Source: Porites lobata (lineage: Eukaryota; Cnidaria; Anthozoa; Scleractinia; Poritidae). From it: a stretch of 64,000 nucleotides of DNA. Made by a program: the position numbers and the translations under genes. Shown in pieces: positions 12,404-24,100 of the stretch (the first letter of the stretch is position 1; every line of letters starts with the position of its first letter). A model generated the notes under the pieces. It saw only the letters and a list, made by a program, of their open reading frames with translations. It was not told the origin of the DNA and ran no database searches. The stretch spans positions 3,002,501-3,066,500 of the forward strand of contig CALNXK010000022.1 of the NCBI GenBank assembly GCA_942486035.1. The letters are read 5' to 3'.

Positions 12404-14849
12404 TTACTTTAATCTTTCCAAAAAGTGCTGTGGAATGCCCAGGTCAATTACATCAGGGATGATTATTATTTTGTTGCGAAAGCAATCAGTCACAGCTTCC
12501 CAAGACCTCTCAGCAAGGGAGGGAAGTGTCAACCATAGTTTAAAAATGTCATTTGATCTGGTGTCATCATTGGAATTAAGAGTCTTGACGCCACCGAACA
12601 CATACATACAGCCTGATGGTGTCACTGTAGCTGAGTGAAAGTAAACTGGATAAGGAAGAACCTGTGGGACAAAAAGGTACAAATTAAAGTGAAAAACTAA
12701 AGGCATAGGAAACAGGAGACATCTGACTGTTCAAAGGCAGAACAGATCTTCTGTATCTTGTTTGTTGTTGTTTCTTTGTATCTAATGGCTGGTTAGCCTT
12801 ATGGCATCATATAGTTCAAATTAGCAATGTGCAAGGAATGGGATCGTTCAAACAGGGATATGTTTTCTGAGGTTTAGCTTCATATTTTACTGGTACAGCT
12901 GTTAAAGTGCCTATTCTTGAAAATGCATGTTGGACTAGCAAATTGGCAATTGGGCCTAGATGAACTAGCCTGCGAATAAAACTCCCTCTCATAAAACTGT
13001 AGCTTTCTGTATGAGTGAGGTCTGCTTTTGCTTTTCGATCCAAAATATTCCATACTAAAGATCTAAACCTCTCCAGAATCTAGCCTGCCAGAGAGCTCAC
13101 TTGTGCAAGTTTAGCGAAAATTTTTTGACCACGGAGCCTTCAGGGCGTGAGAATAATGGGGCAAGGAAAAACTTTTCCTCACCCAATTCTTCTTGTGCGC
13201 CTCAAAACATTTTCCCTGAACTCATACAAGTAAGCCTGCTCACAGGCTATCGAGAATCTGCATGCCGATAAACCAATACTACCTGTAAGTGCAAATAACA
13301 TCCTAAAACCAAACGATAACCAGTTTTCAGAGGCAAATTAAATTTCAAACTTCAAGCTCCTTCAAGCTATATTTCCTTCGTGGTTTTCTTTGCTTAGAGG
13401 GGGAATGAAAAATTTTGTTCTTAAAATTGTCATAATGGCAAAAAAAAAGCTTTTCCTGTTTGAATACTTCATTTTCAGTTTTTATCAAAAATGAAACAGT
13501 GGGTTTCTAGTTTCCTGTACTAGCCTAACTGTAAAAAGGTAGAACTTCTGAAAAGTTCTAAATCAGTTACCAGGACTTAAGTAATGAAATTAAAATCTAA
13601 AGTGGAAGTTATGAATTGGCCCTTTTTGATCAGTGCAGTCTATGGTTCTATTGTTTTCATAGATATTGGTTGGTTTTCAGCAGGCCCTAATGATCCCCAC
13701 AGACTAAGCTAGCCAAACAAATTATGGTTGAGGGCAACGATCCAATGTATCGCATGTGTGTGCTATGATTCCCAAATACTGTTATAATTCTAATTTGACC
13801 AATATCAATACATGGCCATTCCTGGCTTGTGGTAAGTATTACTGGCATTCACTTGTCTTCTCTATCTGCCTTGGACATCTAAACTGGAATCATGTTGCAT
13901 GTTAGGTACAATGGAACCTTACAATCTTTTGATTGCGAAGGGGATGGACCACAAGTCATTCAAATTTGCTTTTCATAAATACCTGCGGTAGTTTTTTCCA
14001 CTGAAAAGTTGACAGATTCAGACTCCATATATCATCAAATATGTTAACTCCATCATAACCACCGCATATGTAAACAATCGAATTAAAAATCACACAACCA
14101 TGACATCTTCTCCGCTTTGGGAAGCCATGAGTTTTGCAGGGGTAGCAAACATGGTCGTTCCATCGCTTGCTACCAAAACAGAATGACTGAATCTTGTCGA
14201 GTTGGAAAAATTCCACGGGATCTCGACTTGTCATTCCACCGCCGATAACATAAAACCTTTCGTGATCGCAAACAGATTCATGTCGATATCGTGGAATCGG
14301 TGGATTTTCACACCTAACGTAATCCCATGTGTGTTTCAGTAAGCTATAACGATACAAATATGAGTTAAACTCCAGACCTGTTGTTCCTCCGAAAACATAA
14401 AGATCTTTGTCGGAGGACAAAACCATACTCTGTCCATAACCAGCTATCGGCGAAATATCCTCTCCATCACTTTCCGCCTTTTCAGAATACCTTTCTGAGA
14501 GATCAAACCAATGACGTTTTTTCAGGAAACAAATATGAAGCTTTTTGCTATTACACAAACCAAAAGGCACTCCAGACCCGCCAAAAACAATCAGATTTCC
14601 TCTGTGTAAAACAACGCAACTTGACGCAACTTCGTTTGGAAAGGGACCAGTGGTTTCAAGAAAGTGCCACGTTTTAGTAGCAATATTGAATCGCCACAAC
14701 TCCCGAAATAGGTTATCAGCGAAGTGCGGAGAGTAACCACCAAATACATAGATATTTCCATCGTCAGCCGCACATCTATGACCACTTCTTGGATCAGGGA
14801 TTTGAGAAGAGTGACACGGAACAACTGTTTTTACATCACAGGAAGCCAT
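12404..14849 (-). CDS. KLHDC10: Kelch domain-containing protein 10, CUL2 E3 substrate receptor
   Basis: Exons (minus): 14849-13983 and 12661-12404, joined in phase 0, 374 aa. Six kelch blades are visible by their GG motifs (YVFGGY, IVFGGS, YVFGGT, YVIGGG, YICGGY, YVFGGV). Lines such as RSGHRCAADDGNIYVFGGY, FRELWRF, RYRHE and TFQWKKLP are close to what I recall of vertebrate KLHDC10, as is the tail (YPVYFHSATVTPSGCMY, SLAERSW, FLERLK). The C-terminal helix around SLAERSW matches the place of the BC/CUL2-box helix that docks to elongin BC. KLHDC10 proteins read C-terminal degrons, including alanine tails from ribosome quality control (known in mammals). The human protein is longer at the N terminus (about 440 aa). 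Only one coding intron is present, unlike the intron-rich neighbours. It starts head to head with DNAAF5. Confidence 0.92.
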
Positions 14850-15139
14850 CTTAGCACCTTGTGATGATTACAAAGCATTCTGGGAAAAAACATCGCAACT
14901 TCCTCTCCCTCTCTCCGAAATATTTTTGTACACGAAATTTTTAAAAACGATGGTAAAATAATATTGGGGTGACAATTTTTTTTTCAACTTTCCTGCATTT
15001 TTTCAAACAGATTATGTTTCATTGTGTAGGCCCGCAGTTTATTTCAAAGATATCAAAGCCCTCGATTCAGTCTTGATTTCAAATTTTCTGACCCGCACCC
15101 CATCCCCGTTAGTAATTGCTTTTGTCCATCGTTACCAAG
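14850..15139. promoter_or_regulatory. Bidirectional promoter between KLHDC10 and DNAAF5
   Basis: This 290-bp gap separates two divergent start codons. It contains GCATTCTGGGAA at 14876-14887, which on the minus strand reads TTCCCAGAATGC, a good match to the ZNF143/Staf core. It also contains ACTTCC, an ETS-type core. The DNAAF5 start codon lies inside AAGATGGCGGC (15138-15148), a YY1-type site. The motif matches are direct; their function is inferred. Confidence 0.6.
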
Positions 15140-18100
15140 ATGGCGGCAGATTTGAGTCCAGCAGAAAAAGAAACTCTTGAAGCGCTTTTACAGGTAAAAC
15201 TTGGATAAATTAAGTTGGTTTTAACACCGATATTATGTAGGGAAAAAATGTTTTTCCTAAAATGTTGTAGAAAATAATAAACAATCGCAGTAGTACCATT
15301 CATGTGCTTTGTGCTGTGGCAGGGCATTACATTAACTGGCAGCATGGCAACATCCAGTGTAGGCTTCATTAATTACTGTATGCTTGGGCACATTGATTTC
15401 ATGTCTTATTTTTCGAGTGTATTGTTTAAGGGCTTGCTGATTACGCATAGTTTTTAAGTTTTAATATGCTATTTTCGATGATGATGTTCAGTTGTTGATG
15501 ATAGTGATAGCCAGTTTACAGGGTTTACAGACGTGTCTTCTTATGGGAGACCCTGAATAGTTGTTGTTGTTTAGCTTATCTGTTGGATCTACTAGTTAGT
15601 CATTAAATTGTTTCATGTGTTTTCGTTTTTTTACCCATATTTATGCCAGAGCCTTCAAAGAGATATCAACTGTCTGGCAGATGACAACAGAGGTACAAGA
15701 AAGCGAGCCCTGGAGAAGATTAGCAAAGAAGTTTTTTCAAAGAAGTCAAAGTTATCTGCTTCAGTAATGAAAACTGTTTTTGAAGAAATTTTAAAGCCTG
15801 TTTTGAAGCTGTTTTCAGACCCAACTGAAAAATGCAGAGAGCTTTCTTTACAGATGGTTACTGAGTAAGTTTATGGTGAACTTGTCCAAAAACTATAAGC
15901 AGACATGAAAATTTGGTGCGTGGTTGTTTTGCTGTACCATGAAATCGATTGGCTGCAAAGCATTTTTCTTTTCACTACATCAACTGCTCCAAAAAGAGTT
16001 GATTCACTTCAAAGCATACAGGCAACTCTCTTGGAAGCGACCACCCTTGGTGCACAAAAAAGTGTTTGCTTACGGGAGGTGGTCCTCTATGGGAAAACTC
16101 AAGGAAGTAAGCTTAAACTGAACTGATTAATGTAACTGCTTAAAATTATTATCTTACATCTCAAAATTAGGTAAACAGACTTGTAACTGGCAATGATGTT
16201 TCATATCTAGTAGTGCTTGAAACATTTTGAAACTTAAATGAAGATATGAACGTTGCAGTGGTAATTTCAATTTAAGAAATTACAAATTAACCTGAAAAAA
16301 AAACTTGGGACTCCCGCAGGATTCAAACCCATGGCTTCTGCGTTAGCACGGCAACGCTCTACCAACTGAGCTACAAAGACCCATACATTGTATCATCGTT
16401 ACAATCCACCTTTTTACTTACACTCATCTTTTTTGTAAGTCAACTGCTATAATCTATCAATAGGCTTGGTCAGCACTACCGGAAAACTGAGAGGAATGGT
16501 TTTGTAACAGTTATATGTGAACATACATGGTGGTTGCTTGTGGGAAACAGAAAACAATTTCTGGTTTAAAAGGTGGTTGCTGTGAGAGAGTTGAATGTAT
16601 TTACTTTGAGATGATTTTTTGTTCTACCTAATCATGAAGCTTCTCAGCTATTGTAGCCAAGTTGATGCCCCTGTACAGTTTGACTAGTCGAAGCAAATCC
16701 AAAATGTCAAATTAACACAACAACTTGTCTTCTGTCCCTGTTGAACTTTCTTAATTAATCTTCTTTTGATTTTCTAATTTTTAAACCAGGCAAAAAGATT
16801 AATGCCTGCCTTGATGCTTTACCTTTACCACTCTAGATTTGCTAAGCAAGTGGTGGACATGTCCCAGTTTCTTCCATATGTAATTCCAGCAGTGGTCCAA
16901 AGACTAGGCCAGCCAGAATTAGTTGAGCCTTGTGAAGAAATTAGACTTTCTACGGTGGAAATGTTGCTCTCTGTTATTGAGATATGTGGTGAAAAAGTTG
17001 GTGTATATATCGATGACTTGATAAAAATACTTCAGAGAACTCTTGTTGATCCATTTCATGATGTAAGAAAGGTAAGAAAGATTTGGGATTTAATTGTTTG
17101 CACAGGCTGCCCATCAACCCTCACAGGCTCACCCCATTTTATAAATTAAGAAACACTGACCAGGCGTGTTATTGCTGCCGCAGTGAGTGAGCCTGAAGCA
17201 AACAAACGAGGCAGCTCTCTAATCAGCAAAAAAATTACATTATAGGGGCATTCAATCACTTTTTCTTGCCAAACTCAAGGAATTGTGCACAATGGACTCG
17301 CAAGGAATTGTGGTTATGTGCGAATGGAAGATCTAGGATGCACAGTAGACTCGCAAGGAATTGTGGTTATGGGAGATTTAGAATGTGCAGTGGATCACCA
17401 TGTGCTTTCTTCTCACACTGATTTTCAACTGCAATTTGAATAATTTGCAATCTCGTTAAAGTACGTCTAGAAACAAAAGGTCTAATCAGCAAACAAACAA
17501 TTTTGCATGTGCTGCATACTTTTGCAGTTGGCCGACACTTGTCGACCGAGAACTGAAGGCATTCATTATGAATTAATTATTGCTGATGCCAAGGCAGAAT
17601 GAAAGCAAAGTTCGAAACCTCTGTACATTTGGGTTTGTTTTCAGAAAACAGAACACGCTCAAGACCAGCAAAATAGCGTAGCATATGGACAATGAAATAG
17701 CCTCACTGGAGCAGGCAGCCATTTTATATTTTTCAAGCATATTTTCACAAAATGCAATATTTTATATATAAATCAGTTTTATTATTTGCTGAGGCTATAT
17801 GGCCGGTAACTGGTCAAGATTTACAAAACACTAAATGACCAGCAATCCGATATTTTAAGTATAGTGATTGGGGTTAAGCACTGACAATACTGATCAGGGT
17901 TAAGCACTGAAAATACTATTAGGGTTAAGCACTAACCATACTGATTAGGATTAAGCCCTGAGAATAGCAGGGCTATTTATACGAGAAAACTAAAACATTA
18001 ATGTATGATAATGTATGATAAGCTAAACTTTATCAAATTTAGACAGCAGGTTGACTTCATTAATAGCAGAGAGACGTTTTTGTTTTGTTTATACCTGTAG

Positions 18101-21100
18101 GAAAGTTGTCGATGCACAAATGTTTTAGCTCCAGCTGTTCCTGAGCAGTTTTATTTCCAAGCCAACTCACTTGTGACTCCTCTTCTAAAGTCTCTATCTC
18201 ACCAACATTCTAAAGTCAGAGTTTCTTGTATACAGGTAAGAAATTATTACTGTGTAGATAATGTAACATGATTTTCAACTCTGTGGTGTTTTTCAGTTGT
18301 TACATTTTCCAGTCCTGGGCTCTAAAATGGGTCTTTTTAGACATGGTGGTCCAGACATGCACTGACAAAGGTTGCATAGGATAATTTCTATTATGTAGCA
18401 AGGTGTTTGTAAAATAATAGTTCTTATTATATGAACGGCAGTATTTTACAAGGATTTCTACCACCGAGAAATGTGGTATCTGAACACACGTAAAAATACG
18501 ATATTTTTACATGTGAAGATATCGATAATTTCACTGACATCAGGTTTGTCTCTTAAATTGGACTTAAATTCGTTGGTGTATCATCGAAACATCTTCGGGT
18601 CTTCCTCGAAAGTGCTCAGCAATCTTTGGAAATCGTCGGACATCTTCGGAAATTTTCGGAAATTCTCGGAAAATGTTCGGGAACGTTCATCTGGTCTTCG
18701 GGACAATTTGAAAAATCGTCGGAAATCTTCGGAAAATCATCAAAAACGCCGTCATCAGTATGTTTATATAATAAACAGAATAATACATGGACGCTTGGAC
18801 ATATGGAATTTATCTTCTCGTGTTCACATTCGATATCTCACTCGTTCGCTGCGCTCACTCGTTCGATATCGATGTGAACACTCAAAGATAAATTCCATAT
18901 CTCCGCGCGACCATGTATTATTCTCTATTTGTTTTTTTTGTTTAATCCTTCAGTTTTTGTTGATTTGAAATCCTGCAGAACAAATAAGCAACCCTTTAAA
19001 ATATGTGCCCCCTAGTTTTCTTAAGTCAGAAAATTAAATATTTTTCAGGATTAATTTACAGTTTTAGACCTAAAATTTTGATTGACAGACAGTGTGTACA
19101 CTTTTTCATTGTCATTGCTGTCTCCAGACGTTAGGTACTGTCATTAGCTATGGAGATGGCAAAAATGTGGATGATGTAGTTTCACATCTTGCCCAGAGAA
19201 CATTTGACAGTGCACCAACAGTGAGAGCAGCTTTGACTGGTGTTGTTGGTGACTGGTTGTTAAATCTTCGTGACAGGTGAAAAAATAATATAGGAAGTTA
19301 GTACAGTGTACATGTACAGTGATTTTCAAAGAAAAGTGGAATAGATGGTGAGTCAAACATGTACACTCTCTTGGTTCATAATCACTCCCTTACTTTGAAG
19401 ACTGAATACAGCAGCACTGCTGCTATGTTTGTACTCTAACAGCACCAGGGAGCTTGGGGCAACTAACTTTTGATTTTGGGAAACTTCAAAATCTTACTCA
19501 CACATGGTTTGCACGGCCTGGAATACTCCTAGAAAAACTGCTAGGTCCTTGAAAAGTCCTTAAAAACTGTTTTTCTTCTTGAAAACTCCTTGAATTTGAA
19601 GAAGCGGTACTTGAATTGTATTAAAACCCATTGAACTCTTGAGACTACAACAAAATAAGTTCATGTTTGACTTCAAAAGATTGAAGGAATTGCTGAGAAA
19701 CACATTTGAAGTCTCGAAAATGATGAGAAACTTTCTTTGTCAGGGCAATTCAGTGTTTCTTTAATAATCAAAGTATCTAAGTAACTGCATCCTTAATGGA
19801 GTTTCCCATTGCAAGTGTATTCATCAGTCAATCAGCCCCACTCTTAGCAAACAAAACCACAGCTGCTTGAGGGAGCTTGAAGCATGAAATTTATTCAAAA
19901 TTTATTTGCATCTTTTTGTACTTACAGGTTTTGGTTTGTTGGCATGACTGTGCAAAATATGTAATATTTGTGACAAAATAATGTGTGCACCTGAGAAAAG
20001 TAAATGCTTGAATTTTCTTATTAAGTACTTGAAAATTTATGGAAAAGTTCTTGAATAAAAGTTTATGAAACCTTTATGAACCATGGTACATTGTGTTTAA
20101 GACAAAAATTTGTTGGGCACCCAAGACGTCATATATGGAATCCTTTAGGTAATCTAATCTTTTTTAGAGTGTAGCAAAGTCCAGTCAGGGCACTACACTT
20201 AGTCCAAATCATGTTGTTAAGGCTTTCTGAAAGTCAGCTACTTCCAGAGGCCAGATGGAGTTGTCTGGCTTTTAAGTAACACTCACTTTTTATGCCCTGG
20301 AAACTTGTACTCCACTATCTTGGACCGTTCAAATAAATCTAAATTGACATATTACGTGGATTTCACCGAAAAATCTGTGCTCCATCCTTTCATCAGAACA
20401 GAAAATCCCTAAACATGTGATGGAGCCCTTCAACTGATTCTTATTTGGCTTTTTTCAAACCTCTTTCTTAATTTATGTTTTATATACATTAGGTGTCTAT
20501 GTATATGTCAAAGTTATATTCAGGTTAAAATTTTTTTTAACCCAGGTTGATTCTCAATTTCCTTTTTCTAGGGCTAGGAGACAAAGGAAATTGAGAATCA
20601 ACCTAGCAGGTTAAAAAATTTTAACCTGAATATAATTTTGACATGTAACATTTACTAATACTATTATTGGAGAACTTATCAGTCACATTGTTATTTGTAG
20701 ATATTCATATTTCCATAAGTTACTGCCATTATTGATGACAGGCTTGTCTGATGAAATGCCTGATATTCAGAAGCAGGCAAGACAGCTCATGGACAAGGTA
20801 ATAAAAATGCTTCTTATTATGTGACAAGTATCAGTCATTAACCCATTCACACCCAGTTTAGCTGCCTGTAAATGCCTGAGTGAAAAGTCTCTTATGTATA
20901 GCCTGTGTAGTAGGTGCTTGGAAGTAATACACAAGAAAAGAAAGGTGCATGTGATGGAGACACACGCACCCCATTCTTTCTTGTACCCATTATTTCCAAG
21001 CGCCTGCTACACAGGCTACTAACACGACAGAGGCACATGCACCCCATTTGCGATTCTTTCTTGTGCCCATTATTTCCTAGTGCCTACTACACAGGCTACT

Positions 21101-24100
21101 GTCTTATGTACTACTGGTATGCACCATGTAATGATTGGGATCTTTTTGTGCGAGATTCAGCCACAACAAGTAGGCCAGAGACAACATAAAATCATGTGAC
21201 TTTGACACAAAAATGAAAATGAGAATCGTGTTCCACTAACCCCTGTACTTTTCTTAGAATATTTTTAAGGGTTTTGAAGCTTAGCATTAATCTCCCAGCA
21301 AAAGTAAAAAAAGGGAAGAGAATCAAAAAAAGTGACGAGGAGAGAAAGTGAAAGATGTTAAAATATCTCCCATAACTGCAAAATAAAAAAAATAAAGATA
21401 CATGCACACTTGGTCTTGTATGACAGGTGGGTGAACAGTTTGCAGCGGAGAATGAAGATGATTTAAAAGACAAAATGGATTTTGAGGAAATCCCAGATTA
21501 CAAGCTTTCAACAGGTAACGTTACTTAAACAATAAATGCCATGCTTCTCAGATACATTAGTTCTACAGTCTGGAAATTTATAAACTTTAAGAAGTACCTC
21601 ATTTTCTTCAGTTATAGTAGAACAGGCGAGATACGCAGCACACGAAGAAGGTGATACGTGAAGAGTGTCACCTTCCTGAAGGGTGGTAATTTTCACGCGT
21701 GGTCCCGCATTCTGCTCATTTCACTATCCCAGGAAGAAATGAGACTAATAATGACTAATGTTTTAGGCTAGGAAAATTATCGAGAATTTTTGCTTTGTTG
21801 TGCTATGCTTTTTTCATTCCATAGGTATGACACGCCCCAGTCTCGGATGCAGGGTTTTAGTTCAAAGAAATTTGTCTAAGATTTTACCTGCTGCACTACG
21901 AGACATGGCCGACTGGACTGCTGACACAAGAGTTAAGGTTGTTTGGCAATTTTTTTGATGTGAACTTTTTGATGATTAACTAACTGCATATCTCTTTGAA
22001 CTGCATAGTGATTTACTGAATTTTATTAAGGAGATGAAACTGAGCTAAACTGAACGGTAAAACTGTGACTGAACTAATTTTGGGTATTTTCAATGTATGT
22101 ACAAGTAAGAAAAAACGCGCTGAAGAGTGTGATTCTTTGTTCTCGCCCTAATCTCTTTTAATCAATGAACACTCGGTGAAGATCGCACTAACATTGCAAG
22201 TCAACAAACTTGTTTCACTTTTGATGGCTTCCATAAGCATTGCAAACAACAAATCAGAACATAAGATGTTTTAATTGCGGCGTTGTGCATTTCAACAAGG
22301 TTTCATCCCAGTTCCTTTGAAATTGCCTTCCAAACAGCTTGGTTCTCTGTGTGAGGAAAGTTTTTGCAAACACGCCAATCTTTGAAACCGTTGCTGAAAA
22401 AACAGCAGTCATTTCGCGACCGCACCGTGCCACTGGTTTCCCAGCAAAATAACATCCGAGGAACGAACTCAGAAATTCCATACTGATGACGTGTCTTTAT
22501 CCAGGTCTGGGTAGTGCTTCTGATTGGTTGAGGGATGACCATTGAGACGCACTACCTAGATTTGCACTCGTTCTTCAGATGTCATTTCGCTCGGAAACCA
22601 GTAGTGGCGTCGCAAAATGTCGACCGTTTTCTTAGGCTGGCTGAAATGTGGCGGTAGTGGCAGGATCTGCTCTGTAAAATTGTGACACCTGTACTAACAG
22701 AGCTGCGATTTTCCCCTTCCTCAGGCTTCTTCTTTAGTTTATTTCTTGCTATTTTATGCTGAGGACCACACAACTCAACACATGGAAACACTGTTACAAG
22801 GGCTGTATAAAGCTAGTCAGGATGAAAATGAGCAAGTTGTTAAACAGGTAACACCTTATATCCTTCAATCGGCTAACTTTCCATTATAAGTCGAAACTGA
22901 AACAAAAAGAGTTGGCTTGGATTTAGTTACGTTAATTTTTGCTGAGTATGTGCCGCTGGCCACTCAGAACACCTTTCCCATTTTTGTCTATCCTGTGGCC
23001 AAATAAAGACCCCATCTTAGTCACTTTTGGGAGAATGTAATTTTCGCGATTCCAACTTGGTAACTTTCTTTTTATGCATATAACTTATAAAGCCTTTTAA
23101 CTAGGTCATCCTGAAATTTTATTGACACATTGGTTAACTTTAATGAAGTAAAAATCTTCCCATTTTTAAATCCCTACCAGTACCTACCTGAATTTTCTGA
23201 TCCCCCAAATCCCGAAAATGTGCGATCCCATTCTAGTAACTCTAATGAAAGTACAGCCCCATTATATTCAATGCAGTCGTGGAAATGCGAACCGGTCCAG
23301 CGGCACATCCCCATTAGCCTATCACTAGGAATTACTTCCCCCCCACCACGCCCTCGCGGAGAAAAATGATCTCTAGGGGGTTTATTTTGCTTGTAAGCGA
23401 ACAGGTGTATAGGGAGTTTGTTGAATAACAAATTTAGTGCACCAGTTTTCTTCTTAGGGAAACATTTCTCTTCGACAGTCAGTTTTTGACATAAAGGTTT
23501 AAGGAAATAATAACAAAAAAACTTTCTTATATAACAAGCAGATTTATATTGGTTTCCTAATTGAAATTAGCCCAGGCACTGTATTTGGGGTAAAAATCGT
23601 AACTCCCTTTCCCTTGTTATTTTAATTTCAAATATTGATAGTTTATGCGTTACTCTACCAAGGTTGTATCAAGTGCGGAGCTGGTTGGTAGTTTCGTTGA
23701 TCCAGCAGTGTTTTGCAAGTTAGCTCTCCCTCATCTCAAGTCTGCAGCAGGCAGTTCTGCTACTGGTTGCAGTAGTTGTTTGTTGATTCTTGCAGCATTG
23801 ATAAGGGGTTGTAATCCAAAGCTCCTTAAACCTCTTCTAAAGGTAAGTTCCTGCAATCCTCTGACCTCGCAGACGTTCTCAGGGCTTCGTCATGTGTTCC
23901 TCCTTTACGAATGATTTACCTGCAGGAACTTAGCCTCTCATGGAGATGTTCTTAGGTCTTCTCAATCGTTCATGGCCTGAGGAACGCATTAACATTAAGG
24001 GCATTCATTTATTGTAACCAGTGCCACAAAAGTACTCTGGTAAAGTCCCTCACACACTGTTAAAAATTTGCCCTCAAAGAGCTTGAAAAGGAAGAATAGT

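Noticed and set aside
16790..16836. Longer version of DNAAF5 exon 3 starting at ACCAG/GCAAAA
   Set aside because: It puts a stop in frame with exon 2. The acceptor at CCACTCTAG (exon from 16837) restores frame and matches family spacing.
17871..17960. CRISPR-like array
   Set aside because: Units are directly abutting, degenerate and in an intron of an animal gene; there are no unique spacers.
18471..18968. 165-aa frame on the plus strand
   Set aside because: It runs through the TCGGAAA repeats and the hairpin at 18777-18924, with no family similarity and no splice links to neighbours.
23642..23662. Alternative DNAAF5 exon 10 acceptor at TTGATAG
   Set aside because: It is in frame but adds seven residues absent from the human alignment as I recall it; the acceptor at ACCAAG gives equal length.
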